A stretch of 64,000 nucleotides of DNA from Helopsaltes ochotensis (lineage: Eukaryota; Chordata; Aves; Passeriformes; Locustellidae). The notes under the pieces were generated by a model. It was not told the DNA's origin and ran no database searches. It saw only the letters and a list, made by a program, of their open reading frames with translations. A program made the translations under genes and the position numbers. This document shows positions 22,401 to 35,632 of this stretch, in pieces (position 1 is the first letter of the stretch; each line of letters begins with the position of its first letter). The stretch is from NCBI GenBank assembly GCA_013400155.1, contig VXBM01001232.1, positions 163,675 through 227,674 on the forward strand, written 5' to 3'.

Positions 22401-24261
22401 GCACAAGCGCCGCTCGGGGTCCCCGTGGCCGAGGCTGGTCACAGCCACCTGATGCTCTTCCAGCCCCTCCATCTGCTCCTCCTGCCCTCCTCCAGCAGCT
22501 CCTCTCCCCAGCCCAGCGCAGGGGTGGGAAGCTCCTCTCCCACACACGGGAAGCCTTTGGCTTTGGCCAGGACGCCAGGCACAGGTGGAGAGCAAAGCCA
22601 CCGCCGAGCCCACAGCCTCCCCTCTTCCCACCCTGCTCCTGGCAAAGTGAAAAGCCCTGGGGGGCCTCCTCCACCTCACTGGAAGCTCTCACTTTCCCTC
22701 TCACCCCATGATGTGCCAGGGAAGGAGGGGAGGGAGAGGTCCTTAGGGTGCTGGAAAGCAGCGCTCGCCTCCAAAAAGATGATCTAAAAACAATTATGCA
22801 CAGATGAGGTAATTTTCTCTCTCAAGATCCTTAATCCTTGTTCCACTCCTGCTCAGGCAGCAAGGAACTCTCCTCCAAGAAGGTGATAAAGCTGCTGAGT
22901 GCCAGCACAAGGTAGGGATGATACTGCTCTGGATACTGCTGCCTCTCTCTGCTGCTTCTTTCCCAACAAACCCAGAGTCCCAAGCCTCAGGGTTTCTCCT
23001 CTGGGAGATGGGCACACTGCCTAACTCACCACTGCTGCATCATCCTGGGGCAGGCAGGGATGGTTTGTAGGGAGATGCAGCTCCTCACGCTGCACCAGAC
23101 CCTCAGCTCCCTGCAGCCTCCGAGGGCACCTCAAAATGACCACAAATTTGGGCATTTTAAGGCAGTTACATGCGCTGAGCAAAGGAGAGAGCTGTAAATC
23201 TCCATCCTTCCAACCCACCTGCTCATCCCTTGCCCTGCACTCCCTGACCACTGATGTGTGGTGGGTGCAAGGGGACACTGGCTGGTGCTGCTCCTTCCAG
23301 ATCTGTCAACATCTCCCACAGCCAAAACTCCTGGGCTTTGTTACCCACCCTCTTCTATCGAGCTGGTCCATTAGGGACTGGTCACCCTCCCCCAAACTGG
23401 TTCCCAAACATTTCCACAGCCTGAGGGTTGAGCTCGTGCAGCCAAAGGGCCCCAGAGGCGCAGCCAACAGCCCACCTGTCTGCAGGGACAGCACTCAAAG
23501 ACAAACTGGGAGAGGGAAAGCAAAGCCACAAGGATTCTGCCAGCCAGCACAAAGATGAACCGGGCTGAAAGTGCCAACAAAGCCATCAGTGGGGACAAAA
23601 CAGCCTCACAAACAAGTACCAGGAATAAACAAGCAGCAGGGTGCTGATGCCGAGCTCCCTGACCACTGATGCCACCCGTGCTGCCTCCAGCCCCCAGCAC
23701 CTCCCTGCGGCTCCAGAGCAGACACAGATGGCACACGCCAGCAGTGACGTGCCCTCCTGAATTTCTCTCTTTGCTTTCTCGAGTTTGCACACAAAAAAAT
23801 GACAGGAGAGGAGGTGGGCAGGCAGCGGGGGGAAGGAGGTTTTTAATTACTGAAGTGTAGTAATTGGCACACAACACTTTTTTGTTGCCTCTTATGCAGA
23901 TTGCTGGTGTTCCAGAGGGCTGGGCTGGAGAGCACAGATTGTCTCAACCCAGCAGGACACACAAGAAATGAATAATGTTAATTAGAACTGAAAAGAGCTC
24001 AGCAAAATTACCAACCTGATTGCTGCTTTCATTGCAATTATCAGGGTACAAGCTCCATCATGGATAGGCAGGGATGGGGCTGAGCCTGGCTCACCCCAGC
24101 AAATGTGGAGGCCCAACCTGGGCTGTGACCAAACTGACTCTCCCCAGGCTCATTTCACCTTCCAGCACCCCCTAATTTTCATGGCATGCCCACCCTCGAG
24201 GAGCCACCTTCCTAAATCCTGGCCACTTGATGGAATTTCACAACGGCATTGACCCGAATTC

Positions 24262-24385
24262 CTTAAGTTGGAAAAAACCTTCAAGACCTTTGGGTCCCAG
24301 CATTAACCCAGCACTGCCAGGCCCACCCCTAAACCACGTCCCCAAGTGCCACACCCACCATCAAGCGTCCCCAGATGTCTTTTCA
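24262..24385 (-). mobile_element. CR1 3'-end fragment
   Basis: AGTTGGAAAAAACCTTCAAG then AACCCAGCACTGCCAGGCC and CCACGTCCCCAAGTGCCAC is the reverse complement of a CR1 tail. Confidence 0.85.
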
Positions 24386-27300
24386 TTTCCTTCCCCGTCT
24401 AACTCAGCTATTCCCACGCACTTCCAGATTTTTAATCAATCCCACACCAGCAGTGTTTTGTCTCTACTGTAAGCAAAAGAGATCAGGAATACGTTTGGGG
24501 GTTATGATGTCAAAATTGGGTGCAAATCCTCCCACTGGGGCTGGGTAAGATGACAGGCTGCTCTGGCCCTGCCTTGGCCCCAGCTTCTCCTGTCCCAGAC
24601 ATCACCTTCCTGCCTCTGCACCATCAGCCGAGCTATAAATGATCAACTAAACCAGCCCGCTGCCGCAGGCAGAGCTCCACATCTCAGATTTATTTCTGTG
24701 ATTATCACATTTTATTGTTATTTATTAGGATTAATTAAAGGCCGGGCTGTGAACAACTCAATCCCAGTCAGGCACAGTCTCACAGACTTTCCTATGATGT
24801 TTAACAGGGAATTTCGGCCATCAATTCCTGAGCAAAGGGAAAGCTGGGGCCAGATTGTGCCACGCTCCTTGGGACAGGCACAGCCCAGAATCCTGTAAGG
24901 CTGGGACGCCCATGCCATGGACAGCCTGAAGTGTGGATATCACATAGAACATGGTCTGAAAGCTTTTTAACTAATAAATATCGAGCCTAACCTCTCATTG
25001 TTACAACCCCGTCTGGTTTCGCTCTCTTTGCTGCACTGGGCTAAGTCACGCACCAGCAATTTCTCCCAGTCCAGCCTTTCTCCAGCAGGATTTACAGCAT
25101 CTGCTTTATCCCTTTCCGTGCACACCCAGCCTGCCTTTGCTCACACAGCCTCCCTGCATCACCATCTGCTCACATCCAGGGGCCTGGCCGGTGCTGCCCT
25201 GCACACCAACCCCGCTCAGCACACACTGAGAGCACGCCTGTGCACCCACACACGTGGCAGCAGCGTGTGCTCCTCCAGCAATCATCCATTCTGCTGGAGC
25301 AGGGACACCCAGCTCAGGTCATAGGGCCTGGATGGCAAGGTTGGGTGTGCTGGTCACAGGCTCCTTGCAGGAGACATTCACAGTGGAAGTTGGGCTGTGG
25401 GATTAAAATGTCCATAGGTTTGGTACTGCTGAAAGCCCCCGGTGCTCAGTCAGGGACTCTGATGGGGGCTGGAGGCTCAGCCCGGGCTGTGATCGGGTTC
25501 TTGGCATTCCCATCCTCACCTGCTCCCCAGGACCAGCCCAGTCATCCTCACCCTCACGGTGAGTTTGGCTGGAGGGGATCCCTGGAGCTCCCACTGATGT
25601 GACACCGCCAAAGGCACAGCCTGAGGAGGTTTTCACAGCTCAGAGTGGCTCACAGGACCAAGAAACCTCTTCCCTGCATGGGCAGCCTGACAGGCAGGAG
25701 CTGACCCCATGATTAACTCAGCAGTGGGGTCTGGCAGGAGAGGGGGGTCCCTGCTGGGGCTGGTGCCTTCCTCCCACCCCCCCTGCAGCAGCCAGAGCAC
25801 CTCCAAAGGCTGCAGGGTGAGGAGATACCCTTGGATCAGCTGCCACCCCAGTGCCTCTTCAAAACAGCACTGAGCTGGTCAAAAGAAACACTCAGAAGTG
25901 AAAAATAAAACCCCTTTGTGTTCCCCCTCTCTTCCCTGCCCAGGCAGTTCCGTGTTGGTTGTTGCACAGGGAGTCAGGGCCCTGGACTGGGAGGTCCTGC
26001 CTTTCCCACTGGCTGGTGCAAGTTCCTGCCCTTCATTCCTGCCCTCTGCGAGGCTTTAAAGATATCTGGCACCTCCTTGCCAGGGAGTGTGAGTTAACTC
26101 ATGTTTGTAAAGTACCTGATCTCCTCAATTGAAAGTTTATACATGCAAATGATTCACACTAATTACATTAATAATAATACTGGGCTCAAAAAGATCCGCC
26201 TTGGTTCACTGCCCGGGATTCACAGAGCTGCAAACAACTCCCAGAGTGCTGCCTTAGACACGGTTATTGGCAAAAGCCAGGGAAACGGGAGGAAACCGGA
26301 CTGGGAAGGGAAGAAGAGCTGCAGAAGGAGCCGGAGCTCCTGCTGAATGAACATCGGGCCGGGTAGGGAGCAGGCAGGGATTCCATGAACACCTCCGAGA
26401 GCATCCCGACAGTCCTGGGAGAGCCCTGTGCCGGCCCCCGGGGCTGGTGCAGGGCGGGCAGATCGCGATGCAGCCGGCAGGGCCGGCTCGTCTGGAAAAG
26501 TCTTTTATCTCTCTGCAATGCAGCAGTGCACCAGCACCTTTCCAAGTCCCGTGCTCGGCTCATCCAGCCTTTCTGTTTATCCTCCTATTGTCTCTGCTAA
26601 CAGCAGGGCTCGGCACATCTACAGCATCTTCCATCTCGGAGCGTGCCACAAAACATCAATGAGGGCAGCGGCGGGGAGCGCGTCCCTAACCCCGCCTGTG
26701 AGTGCCACCACGGGCCACCACCGGAGCTTGGGCGCCCTCCAGAAGTGCGGACGGCACCGGGGACAGGGTGACACCAGCACCAAAACGCCTGTGGGCAGTT
26801 CTGTGGGGACATGGGTGGTTTACAAACGACACGGATCCCACCAGAGAACTCCTGTGCCGAGCTGTGGGACGGTTATTCCTCAGGGTTTTCTCCTTTTCCA
26901 CATTCCCAAAGCCCAAGTAATGAACAGGAGGCTCCTGGATGCCAGCAGGCAAACAGCCCTCACTGGAAGCCGCCCCTTCCCTGGCACTCCTCCAGGGTTG
27001 CCCACGGAAGGATCCTCACTCCTGCAGGGAGGGCACCAGCCAGTCCAGGACCAGGCTCTGGCAGCTTCAAAAAGGGATGTGGGAAACGCCATCAGAAGAA
27101 AATAACTCCCTGATGATCTCATCCTCTCCCCACAAGCGTTACGGAGCAGCGCAAACCCTGGAAAACAAGGTCTCCTCATCTGAGGAGGTGCGGAGAAGTC
27201 CATTTCGCTCTCTTCCTCCAAAAGAACAGAGATCTCTCTCTTTGCTCCGCGCTTCTCTCTATAAAAAACCCGCTCCTTTGCCACCTCCTAGTCCCGGGCT

Positions 27301-27937
27301 GAGCCACTCAAGCCACCCCAGCTCCCCATCCTTGAGCCCCCCCGGCAGCTCCCGCTCTGCTGGCTGCGCTCCCAGCCGCCAGCGCCGAGCCCTGAACTCG
27401 CTCAGTTACCGACTGCGCCCCGGAATAAATCCCGGCCCTGCTTTGCCGGGTGACACTAATGGCCCTGGAATAAAGCGGTGCCATCCACCCCAACGGGCTG
27501 CAAAGGAGCGCGTTTAGCCACGCACACAGGCAAGGGACTGCTGAGCTTAACTGCACCGAAAATGTATTCCAAAGGAAGCGAGGCACTTAACTTATCACAA
27601 GTGGGAAATTATCGCTGAAGTGGCTTTTCCTTAGAAGTTGAGGCACAAAACAGGAATGGTGAGGGGTGAACGCTTTCTGCCGGGGCTGCAGAGAGAGATG
27701 GAGGAAGGAGCTGGAGGCTGCTGAAGGATGCTGCGAGTCCGGGGGGCTCTGTGAGGAGGAGCAGGGGGCGAGAGGGAGGGAGAGGGGCTGCAAGCAGTGG
27801 GGACAACTCAGGGAAACCAGCCCAGGGAAGGGCACAAGATCAGGAATCAGCTTTTCAAAGCACTGGCAGGGCTGCCCAGGACATTGGAGAGCTGGGGGAG
27901 CTTGCAGTGTCACTGCCTTCTGCTGACCAGCTGGCTC
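24386..27937. other. Intronic sequence, GC-richer to the right
   Basis: No gene is found. About 26270-27500 is GC-rich with scattered CpGs and a TATAAAAAA string at 27260-27268, but CpG density is lower than at 11545-12005. No first-exon-like frame is convincing. Confidence 0.5.
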
Positions 27938-28078
27938 TGGGAATGGTTTGGGTTGGAGAGGACCTTAAAGATCATCCTGTTCTATCTCCTGCCATGGGCT
28001 GGGACATCTTCCACTGAGCAGGCTGCTCCAAGCCCCATCCAGCCCGGCCTTGGACACTTCCAGGGATGAGGCAGCCAC
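27938..28078 (-). mobile_element. CR1 3'-end fragment
   Basis: GGAATGGTTTGGGTTGGAGA through TCCAAGCCCCATCCAGCCC to CTTCCAGGGATGAGGCAGCC is a clear antisense CR1 tail. Confidence 0.9.
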
Positions 28079-28109
28079 ACTTTTATGTAGCAAAAATTAT
28101 GCTGCTATT

Positions 28110-28185
28110 ACATATATATATATACCATACCTATATATATCCATCTATTCTCTACCTATATATAATATATCTATATATATACCAT
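28110..28185. repeat. AT-rich microsatellite
   Basis: Imperfect TA repeats broken by CC-containing units such as CCATACCTATATATATCCATC. Confidence 0.85.
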
Positions 28186-31100
28186 GCCATCTCTATAATT
28201 CTAGCCTGGGAATAATTGCAGGTTACTACACCACCTTCCTACACCAGCTCTCCCTCACGCTCCTAATTGCATCCTCACCACGACGCCCCAGCTCGTCATG
28301 CTTCTGCTGCCAGATGGGGAGAGATGGGGAGAGACTGAGCAAGGACAGGCAGCAAATCCTTAAAATTAAAATAGAGAGGTGGTCCAGGCAGCTCAAGGCT
28401 GAGTAGGAGGAGCGGGGCATCCCAAGCCTTTGGAGATGAATCCTGATGCCTTGCAGTGCTGTGCTGCATCACAGGGTGATTCTTCTTTTGGCAGAAGAGC
28501 ACAAGCAGCTGAGAGGAGAAGATAAACTGTGCCTCTTGCTCTGACAGAGAACCCAGCTCCCTGACAAGGACGTACACGGCTTCTCCCAGACACACGAACC
28601 CCACCACAGAGCCAGAGCTTCTCCCACCACCCAACCAGAAGGTGGTTGGCTGCATAGGCAAAGTTTAAGTGTTCATCCCATGACTCCCATGTGACTGATC
28701 CCAATGGAAGGGGACTTGTGCCTGATAGGAGAGGTACAGCAAGGCAAGTGGAGAACCAGAGGAAGTGGAAGGGAGGGACAGGATGGGTGTCAAGGAAGGA
28801 AACATGATGGAGCCAAAGCAATGGGACCTTCTCCAGCCATACCATGGAGCCCTTTCCTCATCTATAAAATAGCACTAATGAGACCAGAAACAAAAGAGGG
28901 AGTGAGGGAAAGGACCCTGCCCAGTAAAGACCCCCCCATCCTTCCCTCTCCCCTTGAGGACATCATCCTTAAAATATATTTCATTTCACAGCTGCATTAT
29001 GGTACCACAAAATCCTGCGAATCCAATTTAAGAACAGATTACCTCCTCACTTACTTCATTTGAAGCAATTACATGTTAATTTTCATTGAGACCAGCCTAA
29101 TGCATACCAATCTGATGCTGCAATCTCATTTGAATACTTGAGGGAAAGCTAGTTGGGCTCTGGGCTCTGGAGGCTCATATTTAAAGGGCCACTTCACATT
29201 TCCTTTCCCTTTTCCCCTGGTTATTTACGTTCTCATCACACTCGTGGCGCTCCCTCCCTCCCTCCTGGGCGTTCCCAACAGCTGCTGCCACTCCTGAGAT
29301 GAAACAGAAATGCCCAGTGAGTTTTGCAGTAATGCTGCTGCGTCCATCACCAGTCCAACCCCCAAGGCACAACCTTCCCCAGGCCAAAATTCAGTATCAA
29401 CCACGCCTTCCCCCATCAGAAAGTAACATCCCGGCCTCAAAGTCAGCGGGAAACACGTGCAGAGAGACTCGTCCCCCTCCTCCTCCTGCCAGGCCAGGAA
29501 CAGCCTCCACCACGTTTCTGGCTGATGGTTATCTCCAGCTGCCTCACGCTCACTCAGAGTCTCCCATCTCTGCAGAGCCGGTATCGATCGGTGTCTCGGA
29601 CACCAAGCTTTGAGTAATTAATAACGCCAGGAGAGTGTGGATCCTGCTCGGGGTTGAGGCGGGGAGGCAGCTGCCCCCGGCTGGCTGCACGCATCCTGGT
29701 GATAAGCATTCATGTTGGAGGCTGCACCTTAATTAGATTTTTCAGATTGCAGCAGCCCTGAGACACATGTGCAGACACCATATAAATGTATATTGCATTG
29801 TACTGTAATTAATCCAAGGTGATGGAGCAGGAGCCAGGGATTCACAGTGAGACAATCAGCCCCAAAACTTCAGCACATCACCGGGCTCAAGCCCACCCCT
29901 TGGCACGAACCAGCTGCAAATCAAGAAATCTCCCTCTTCACTCCACTGGAGACACTCTGGACAACAGGAACATCCCAGAAGCCAAAGGTTTCCTGGTGCC
30001 TCCTCCCCACACAAGGTTCCCACCATTAGGTGGACATCCTTCCTTCCACACAAGCAGTTTAACAGCCAGAAAGACAACAAAAAGCACTAAAGACGAGCAG
30101 AGATTAATTGCAGCTCCTCCTCCCCAGAAGAAATAATCGATTGCATCAGGCAGGTGTCCGTGCTGTCGCTGGAAGCACATGGATGTCACAGCCATGGGCT
30201 CCAGGCGTTTGCATTCCACGTTAGACAGCCAGGGTGCCCCATGAGCACGGAGGGAAGGGACGGGGTGAGGGAGTTCTGTTGGAGAAAATCTTTGGAAAAG
30301 GAGTTTGCACCGAGGATAACGCAGGGAAGGTGCAGGAGGAGATGAAGTGACAGATGAAAAATTGCTGTCTGAAACATCACTCCTAAAGCCTCCGGTGCCT
30401 GTGCACGTCACCTGCCCAGAGCACGGGGGAGCTTTTGCTTGCTGGGAGCTGTGGGACTTCTTCCTGGCTGTTATGAGCTTCCCTAGAAAAGAGAGATGCA
30501 CAATCCAGGCTTGGATAGGGCAGGGCTGGTCCCAGCTATTTGCCTGCAGCAGAGATGCTCTGCTGACCTTGAATACACCCAAACCTGGAGTTTAGCTGGG
30601 TTTGCACCCAACTGACCCTGCTCCCTCCATCCTGGGGCAAACAAGGGGTTTCACACACATTTGGAAACTCCTTCAATTTCTATTAATGCAATCAAACTGC
30701 TGCTGCTGGAGTCCAACAGCTTTCGCCTGCAGGAAACAACCAGCAGCACATTGGACTCTTTATCTACACAGAGCCACAGGGCTGGATGAGACCCCTGGGG
30801 GACAGCCTGGCTGCCCCAAGCCCCACTGTGACTCGTTCAGAGGGTCCCAGGACACGATGGCTCAGCCCCCACTGTGCCCACAGGGTGAAAAGCCCTTTGG
30901 GGAAGGAGGGGGCTGAGCTGGGAACCTGCTCTGCCACAGCACCAGCAGCTTTGGGAAGGATGGCAGAAGTCGCAGGGCCCCAGGGCGTGTGGTGAGAAAC
31001 CAAATAATCAGGATTCAGGGGAGGAAAGGCAGTTACCTGGGCAACAGTGAGCTGCTAATCCATCTGCCACCCCGCAGGACTGCCCAGCTGCTCCTCCGCT

Positions 31101-32139
31101 GCCAGGGGGAGCCCCCCGACCAGACTGCAGCTCCGCGGCATCACGGGGCTTTTCCCAACCCCGTTCCAGGCTGGGTGGGAAACCAGAGCTGACCCCACCC
31201 TCAGCCCTGCCCTGCTGCAGCCCCTCCCTCAGCAGAGTCAGCAGCTCTCGCTGCCCATCCCAACAACCCCAATTTTGGTGGCCATCACTATCACCAAAGC
31301 TCTGTCCTGCCCTGGGCACTGTCCCTTCCCATGCTTTGTCCCTGCTCCATCTCCCATCACACCCAAAGCTCCTCTGCAGTGAGCAAGGAAGGAGCTGCCT
31401 CTGCTGGCAGGCACGGATGCAGGTGCCAAGGTGACACAAGGACACAGGGATGCAGGGGGTGCCAGCACCCAGCCACGATGCCACTCTCTTGTCCCCAGCA
31501 CCCTCCACCCCTCTGTGGTGACGTGGGGCCCGCAGCAGCCTCTGCTTCCCATCCAGATGCTCCGGCAGGTGGAGAAACACCAGCACTCCAGCTAAAACAA
31601 CAGTTTTGGTGGCTTGGGGGTGGGATTTCAAAGCACCCTGAGAGACTTTGCCTGTTTCCTACTGATCCAACTCAGTCCCTGTACAAGCCTTTGAAAACAT
31701 GTCCTTTATAGTTTTCCATTTTGATGTCACATCTGTAAGAATATATGGTGGGGCTTTCTTCCTTCTTCTTCCCCTCTTCTTCTTAAGAGGAGATATCACA
31801 CTTTGAACTCTAATTTTTATTTATTTTCATTTCCTAGAAAAGGACTGATTCCCCACTGTGCAGAGATGGAGGAAGAGAAAAGGGGGTGGGGAAGAAGCCT
31901 TCAAAAAGTGCCCAGATTTAATTTTTTATCAGAGGAACAGAAAGAGAAATTTGTTGATGATCAAACAGATTCAAGTACCTTAAAAGAAAGCGACCGCCAG
32001 TAAATGGAAACGAGTTAAGGAATTACATGAAAGGCACGGGAGACGCTCGAGAAGCAGAAGAAATGCTGTAACCAAGTGGAAAACCAAACCCATCAGTCCC
32101 AAACCACTGGAGCAGCGAGGAGGTGAAGTATTTGCTCTG

Positions 32140-32157
32140 CAGCAGCAGCAGCAGCAG
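32140..32157 (+). repeat. (CAG)6 trinucleotide repeat
   Basis: Six perfect CAG units in intron. It reads CTG on the NTM transcript strand. Confidence 0.95.
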
Positions 32158-32413
32158 ATGATGGGAGAGCTGGGGGTTTGCAGAGGTGCTGAGCTGGCTC
32201 CGTGCGGAGGGAGCCCAGCACCAGGACCCAGCACCCTGCCAGGCTCTCACCTGCTTGCCTCCCAAAACAAGTGGAGGCAGGCAAATAAAGGGCTGCATCA
32301 CTTTGAAAAACAGCACCCCGGGGGCTCTGTGTTTTCCTTTTCCTCCTCGGCACATTGCAGCTCGACTGAGCTGGGTTTGTAAATTCGAAGGGAGTGGGAT
32401 TGTTTGGGTTGGG

Positions 32414-32464
32414 TTTTTTTTTTGTTTGTTTGTTTGTTTTTTGGGGTTTTTTTTTGTTTTTTTC
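32414..32464 (+). repeat. T-rich tract with TTTG units
   Basis: T runs broken by four TTTG-type units and one GGGG. Confidence 0.9.
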
Positions 32465-32593
32465 TTTTCCCTCCTTTGCTTCGGTTTTAATCCAATGGCA
32501 GCACTTTAACACTCGGGCTGGGAGCCTAAAAGCCAGCAGAGCCAGGCCATGGGATGTGGACAGAGGGATTTAGGGAAGGGAGAGGCAAGCAGA

Positions 32594-32625
32594 AGAGGAG
32601 GAGGAAGAGGAGGAGGAGGAGGGGG
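32594..32625 (+). repeat. GAG-rich tract
   Basis: Purine-only run of GAG/GAA units. Confidence 0.85.
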
Positions 32626-33295
32626 TGAAACCACGGCAGCACCGAGCTGGCCTGCAGGAGTCAGAGGCAGAGTTTGAGAGATGGAGTCGGACCCATCTCA
32701 ACCTTCCCAAGCCCCTCCTTGCCGAAGCCCTGAAGAGGCCAGATCCTATTGCTTCCTGAACTGTGACCCGCCCGGCTTAGCTGGGAAATCCTTTAAATAG
32801 GAAAACAGAGGCGGCATTTGCTTTCATGCAGAGCCGGTGGTGAGCAAAGCCCAAGGGCTGCATTAGATTAGCAGCCGGCTCCTCCGAAGGCATGGAAACT
32901 TTGATCATTTAATATGTATGCGCCGTGTCGGAGCGCACAGGTCTCCAAACCCCAGTAAATGTTTTATTAGGGCAGCTCTGGCTTTTATGCCCAAGCCTTG
33001 CTCCTTTTGGACTCTGGGGATCTTGTTGTGATTGGGAAGACGCTGCTCGTCATCTCCCCTCTCTCCCAGGAAGGACTGAGCAGCTCCTGCCTTGCTCTTC
33101 CCTCGGATCTCACTTGAAGTGCATTGGAGCCCAGGAGCCTGGATGGTGGCTGGAATATCCCAAAATGACCCCCTGCCTTCCTCAAAGATTCTTCTTCTTC
33201 CCCAGGACAGGAACTCTGATGCCAGTGCTGATCATAGTGGGAGCAAAGGCTCTGCTCTTCCCCTTCCATCACTGCCCTGGGGACTTAGGGACGAG

Positions 33296-33392
33296 GTTTA
33301 GTGCTGGATCTGACAGTGCTGGCTTAATCCTTGGACACAGTGATCTCAGAGGTCTTTTCCAACCTTTTCTGAGTCTGTGAAAGTGGCCACCA
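33296..33392 (+). mobile_element. CR1 3'-end fragment
   Basis: GTGATCTCAGAGGTCTTTTCC followed by CAACCTTTTCTGAGTCTGTG is a sense CR1 end. An LTR begins 11 bp after it. Confidence 0.75.
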
Positions 33393-33403
33393 GGCCTGCC
33401 CAG

Positions 33404-33744
33404 GGTTGCCCTGACTTTTGCAGCCTTTGTGGTGTGTTTCTCAGTTTCTAAAGTGGAGTCAGAATTCTCAGTTTTGTGCATTGTATTCTTTCTCACGCTG
33501 GTGTTATCCATAGATAGGGATGTTTGGGAATTTTTCTAGTAAACATCACACGCCTTCTGAGTGAAAAAACATTTGGTTGACTGTCAGCTTGGCCAGTGGG
33601 ATTGGAGAGGCGGCCACACTCTCATCCAATCCCTGGCATGGATGTGAAAACTACATAAGAGAGGACAATAAAGGTCAAGCCCTCTTTGGCTCTTTCTCTT
33701 CCCCGAGTGTCCTGTGTCGTTCTTGCTGTGCTCGATAGCGCCAG
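33404..33744 (+). mobile_element. Solo LTR, ~340-bp subfamily, antisense to NTM
   Basis: Starts GGTTGCCCTGAC (first base changed from TGTTGCC) and ends GATAGCGCCA, with a perfect duplication GCCCAG (33398-33403 and 33745-33750). AATAAA is at 33667-33672. It is closely related to 18517-18873 and in the same orientation. Confidence 0.95.
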
Positions 33745-33750
33745 CCCAGA

Positions 33751-35144
33751 GCTCCCAATCCCACTAGGACATGGCAGAGCCAGTCACCCTCACTGGCAGG
33801 AGCCTCTCTGGAGAGGAGATCTCTGACTGAAGCGTTGCAGAACCAGCCCCAAGCTCCCCTGAGTGCAGAACATCTCAGCGTTATCAGAAGCACTCCTTGA
33901 TTTTATTCTTTTAATTTGCAACTGACTCATAGCTGCCAAAATTTGGAAACGATTCATTGCCAAAGTGATTATTTGTTGTTGAAAATGTCATCTTTTGTTG
34001 GAAATTTAGAAGAATTCCCCACTAAACAGCATAGTTTGCCCTCCACGCTGCCACACACAACTCAAAATGGATATAACCCTGCACAGTAATGGATTTCCAG
34101 CTTCCCAAGAGCTGGGATTCAGATTGGGAACCAGTGCATGAAGAGAGAATGGGGCAGATACAATCTGGGTGTACAAGGACTCTGCTTCAAAGGACACTGG
34201 GCCAGAACCATAAATCTGAGTGCACAGTCCTACAAGAGACAATCTAGGGGGAAATTACACTGCTTGCAGAACTAAAGCGGCACCCTTTTTTTTTTTCCCT
34301 CCAATTGTAAAAAATATTTACATCACAAATAGACAAGAAAAGCCTAGTGCCAGGAAAATAGGGGATTTTTATAGATCCTCTTTCTGCAAGAAATTACCAA
34401 GACAACAAGTCACTAAGTTCTGAGAAAGGATTTGACATTTTCCTGAATAAAAATAGCACCTGAAGTGGCATCATTTAGGATTACACCTTATGGGCAAGTG
34501 CTGCTGAAGCAGCCAGAGAATAAAACCCTTCCCACGGGTGGAAAAATCCACCTGTGGGATCCCACCAGGGATGCTTCGTTGTCTCCCCTTTTCTATAGGA
34601 TTTGACACTAATTTCCACAGGATCCTCTTGGCTTTGTCACTATGAAGTTTGATTAGACTTTTTTTTTATTTTTTTGCCACAAAGGAATTACAAGGAGCAG
34701 GAATTGTTTTGCTTCAAGGCATGGACACACCATGAGCTCGGAATGACAATGACCGTGGGGTGCCATCCGGTGTTTTAGGGGATTTCTGGATCAAGCAGAG
34801 CACCAGGCTTTTTCTCCCAGGTGCAGCCACCTGTGCTGTGAGATTTGCCCATGGAAGCACACTCCAAAATTCCACCCCCCTGGGCCATTGCTGCCAAACA
34901 CGAGAGCAAGAGGGGTGGGGGTGGACAGGGGGGAAGGGAGCACCTGCTCCAGGCAAGGATGTATCTCCCAAAAAAACACATTCTCTGCCTGTTCTACCCC
35001 TCACTTTTTCTCTTAAAAGCACAAAGCCACCCATGTGCACACGGTAGCACACCACGACAAAAGGAGAGAGGAGCCAAGAAATCCAGGGGAAAGCTTGGAC
35101 ACGGAATGACTGAATGAGGACACTGGGATTTTGGATAAGCATTA
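33751..35144. other. Intronic sequence left of gap 1
   Basis: Unique AT-rich DNA with short T runs (34288-34298, 34659-34673). No gene or repeat family is recognised. Confidence 0.55.
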
Positions 35145-35594
35145 NNNNNNNNNNNNNNNNNNNNNNNNNNNNNNNNNNNNNNNNNNNNNNNNNNNNNNNN
35201 NNNNNNNNNNNNNNNNNNNNNNNNNNNNNNNNNNNNNNNNNNNNNNNNNNNNNNNNNNNNNNNNNNNNNNNNNNNNNNNNNNNNNNNNNNNNNNNNNNNN
35301 NNNNNNNNNNNNNNNNNNNNNNNNNNNNNNNNNNNNNNNNNNNNNNNNNNNNNNNNNNNNNNNNNNNNNNNNNNNNNNNNNNNNNNNNNNNNNNNNNNNN
35401 NNNNNNNNNNNNNNNNNNNNNNNNNNNNNNNNNNNNNNNNNNNNNNNNNNNNNNNNNNNNNNNNNNNNNNNNNNNNNNNNNNNNNNNNNNNNNNNNNNNN
35501 NNNNNNNNNNNNNNNNNNNNNNNNNNNNNNNNNNNNNNNNNNNNNNNNNNNNNNNNNNNNNNNNNNNNNNNNNNNNNNNNNNNNNNNNNNNNNN
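35145..35594. other. Assembly gap 1 (N run)
   Basis: 450 N. The right edge is a GGGAA repeat, a likely reason for assembly failure. Reading frames spanning it have no meaning. Confidence 0.99.
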
Positions 35595-35632
35595 GGGAAG
35601 GGAAGGGAAGGGAAGGGAAGGGAAGGGAAGGG
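35595..35632 (+). repeat. (GGGAA)n microsatellite at the gap edge
   Basis: Seven perfect GGGAA units plus a partial one, open-ended on the left at the gap. Confidence 0.95.

Larger units (their letters stand above)
21153..24261. other. Intronic sequence with TA microsatellite
   Basis: No exon or transposon is recognised. It holds a TA-rich microsatellite (22227-22268) followed by an imperfect run of CTCCTG units (about 22374-22400). The leucine-rich and glutamate-rich reading frames at 22209-22787 come from this CT-rich composition. Confidence 0.55.
28079..33295. other. Intronic sequence with several simple repeats
   Basis: Contains an AT-rich microsatellite at 28110-28185, a (CAG)6 at 32140-32157, a T/G tract at 32414-32464 and a GAG-rich tract at 32594-32625. 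No gene or transposon is otherwise seen. Confidence 0.55.

Noticed and set aside
22209..22787. Leu-rich and Glu-rich open stretches on both strands
   Set aside because: Translation of CT-rich and TA microsatellite DNA; no signal of a real protein.
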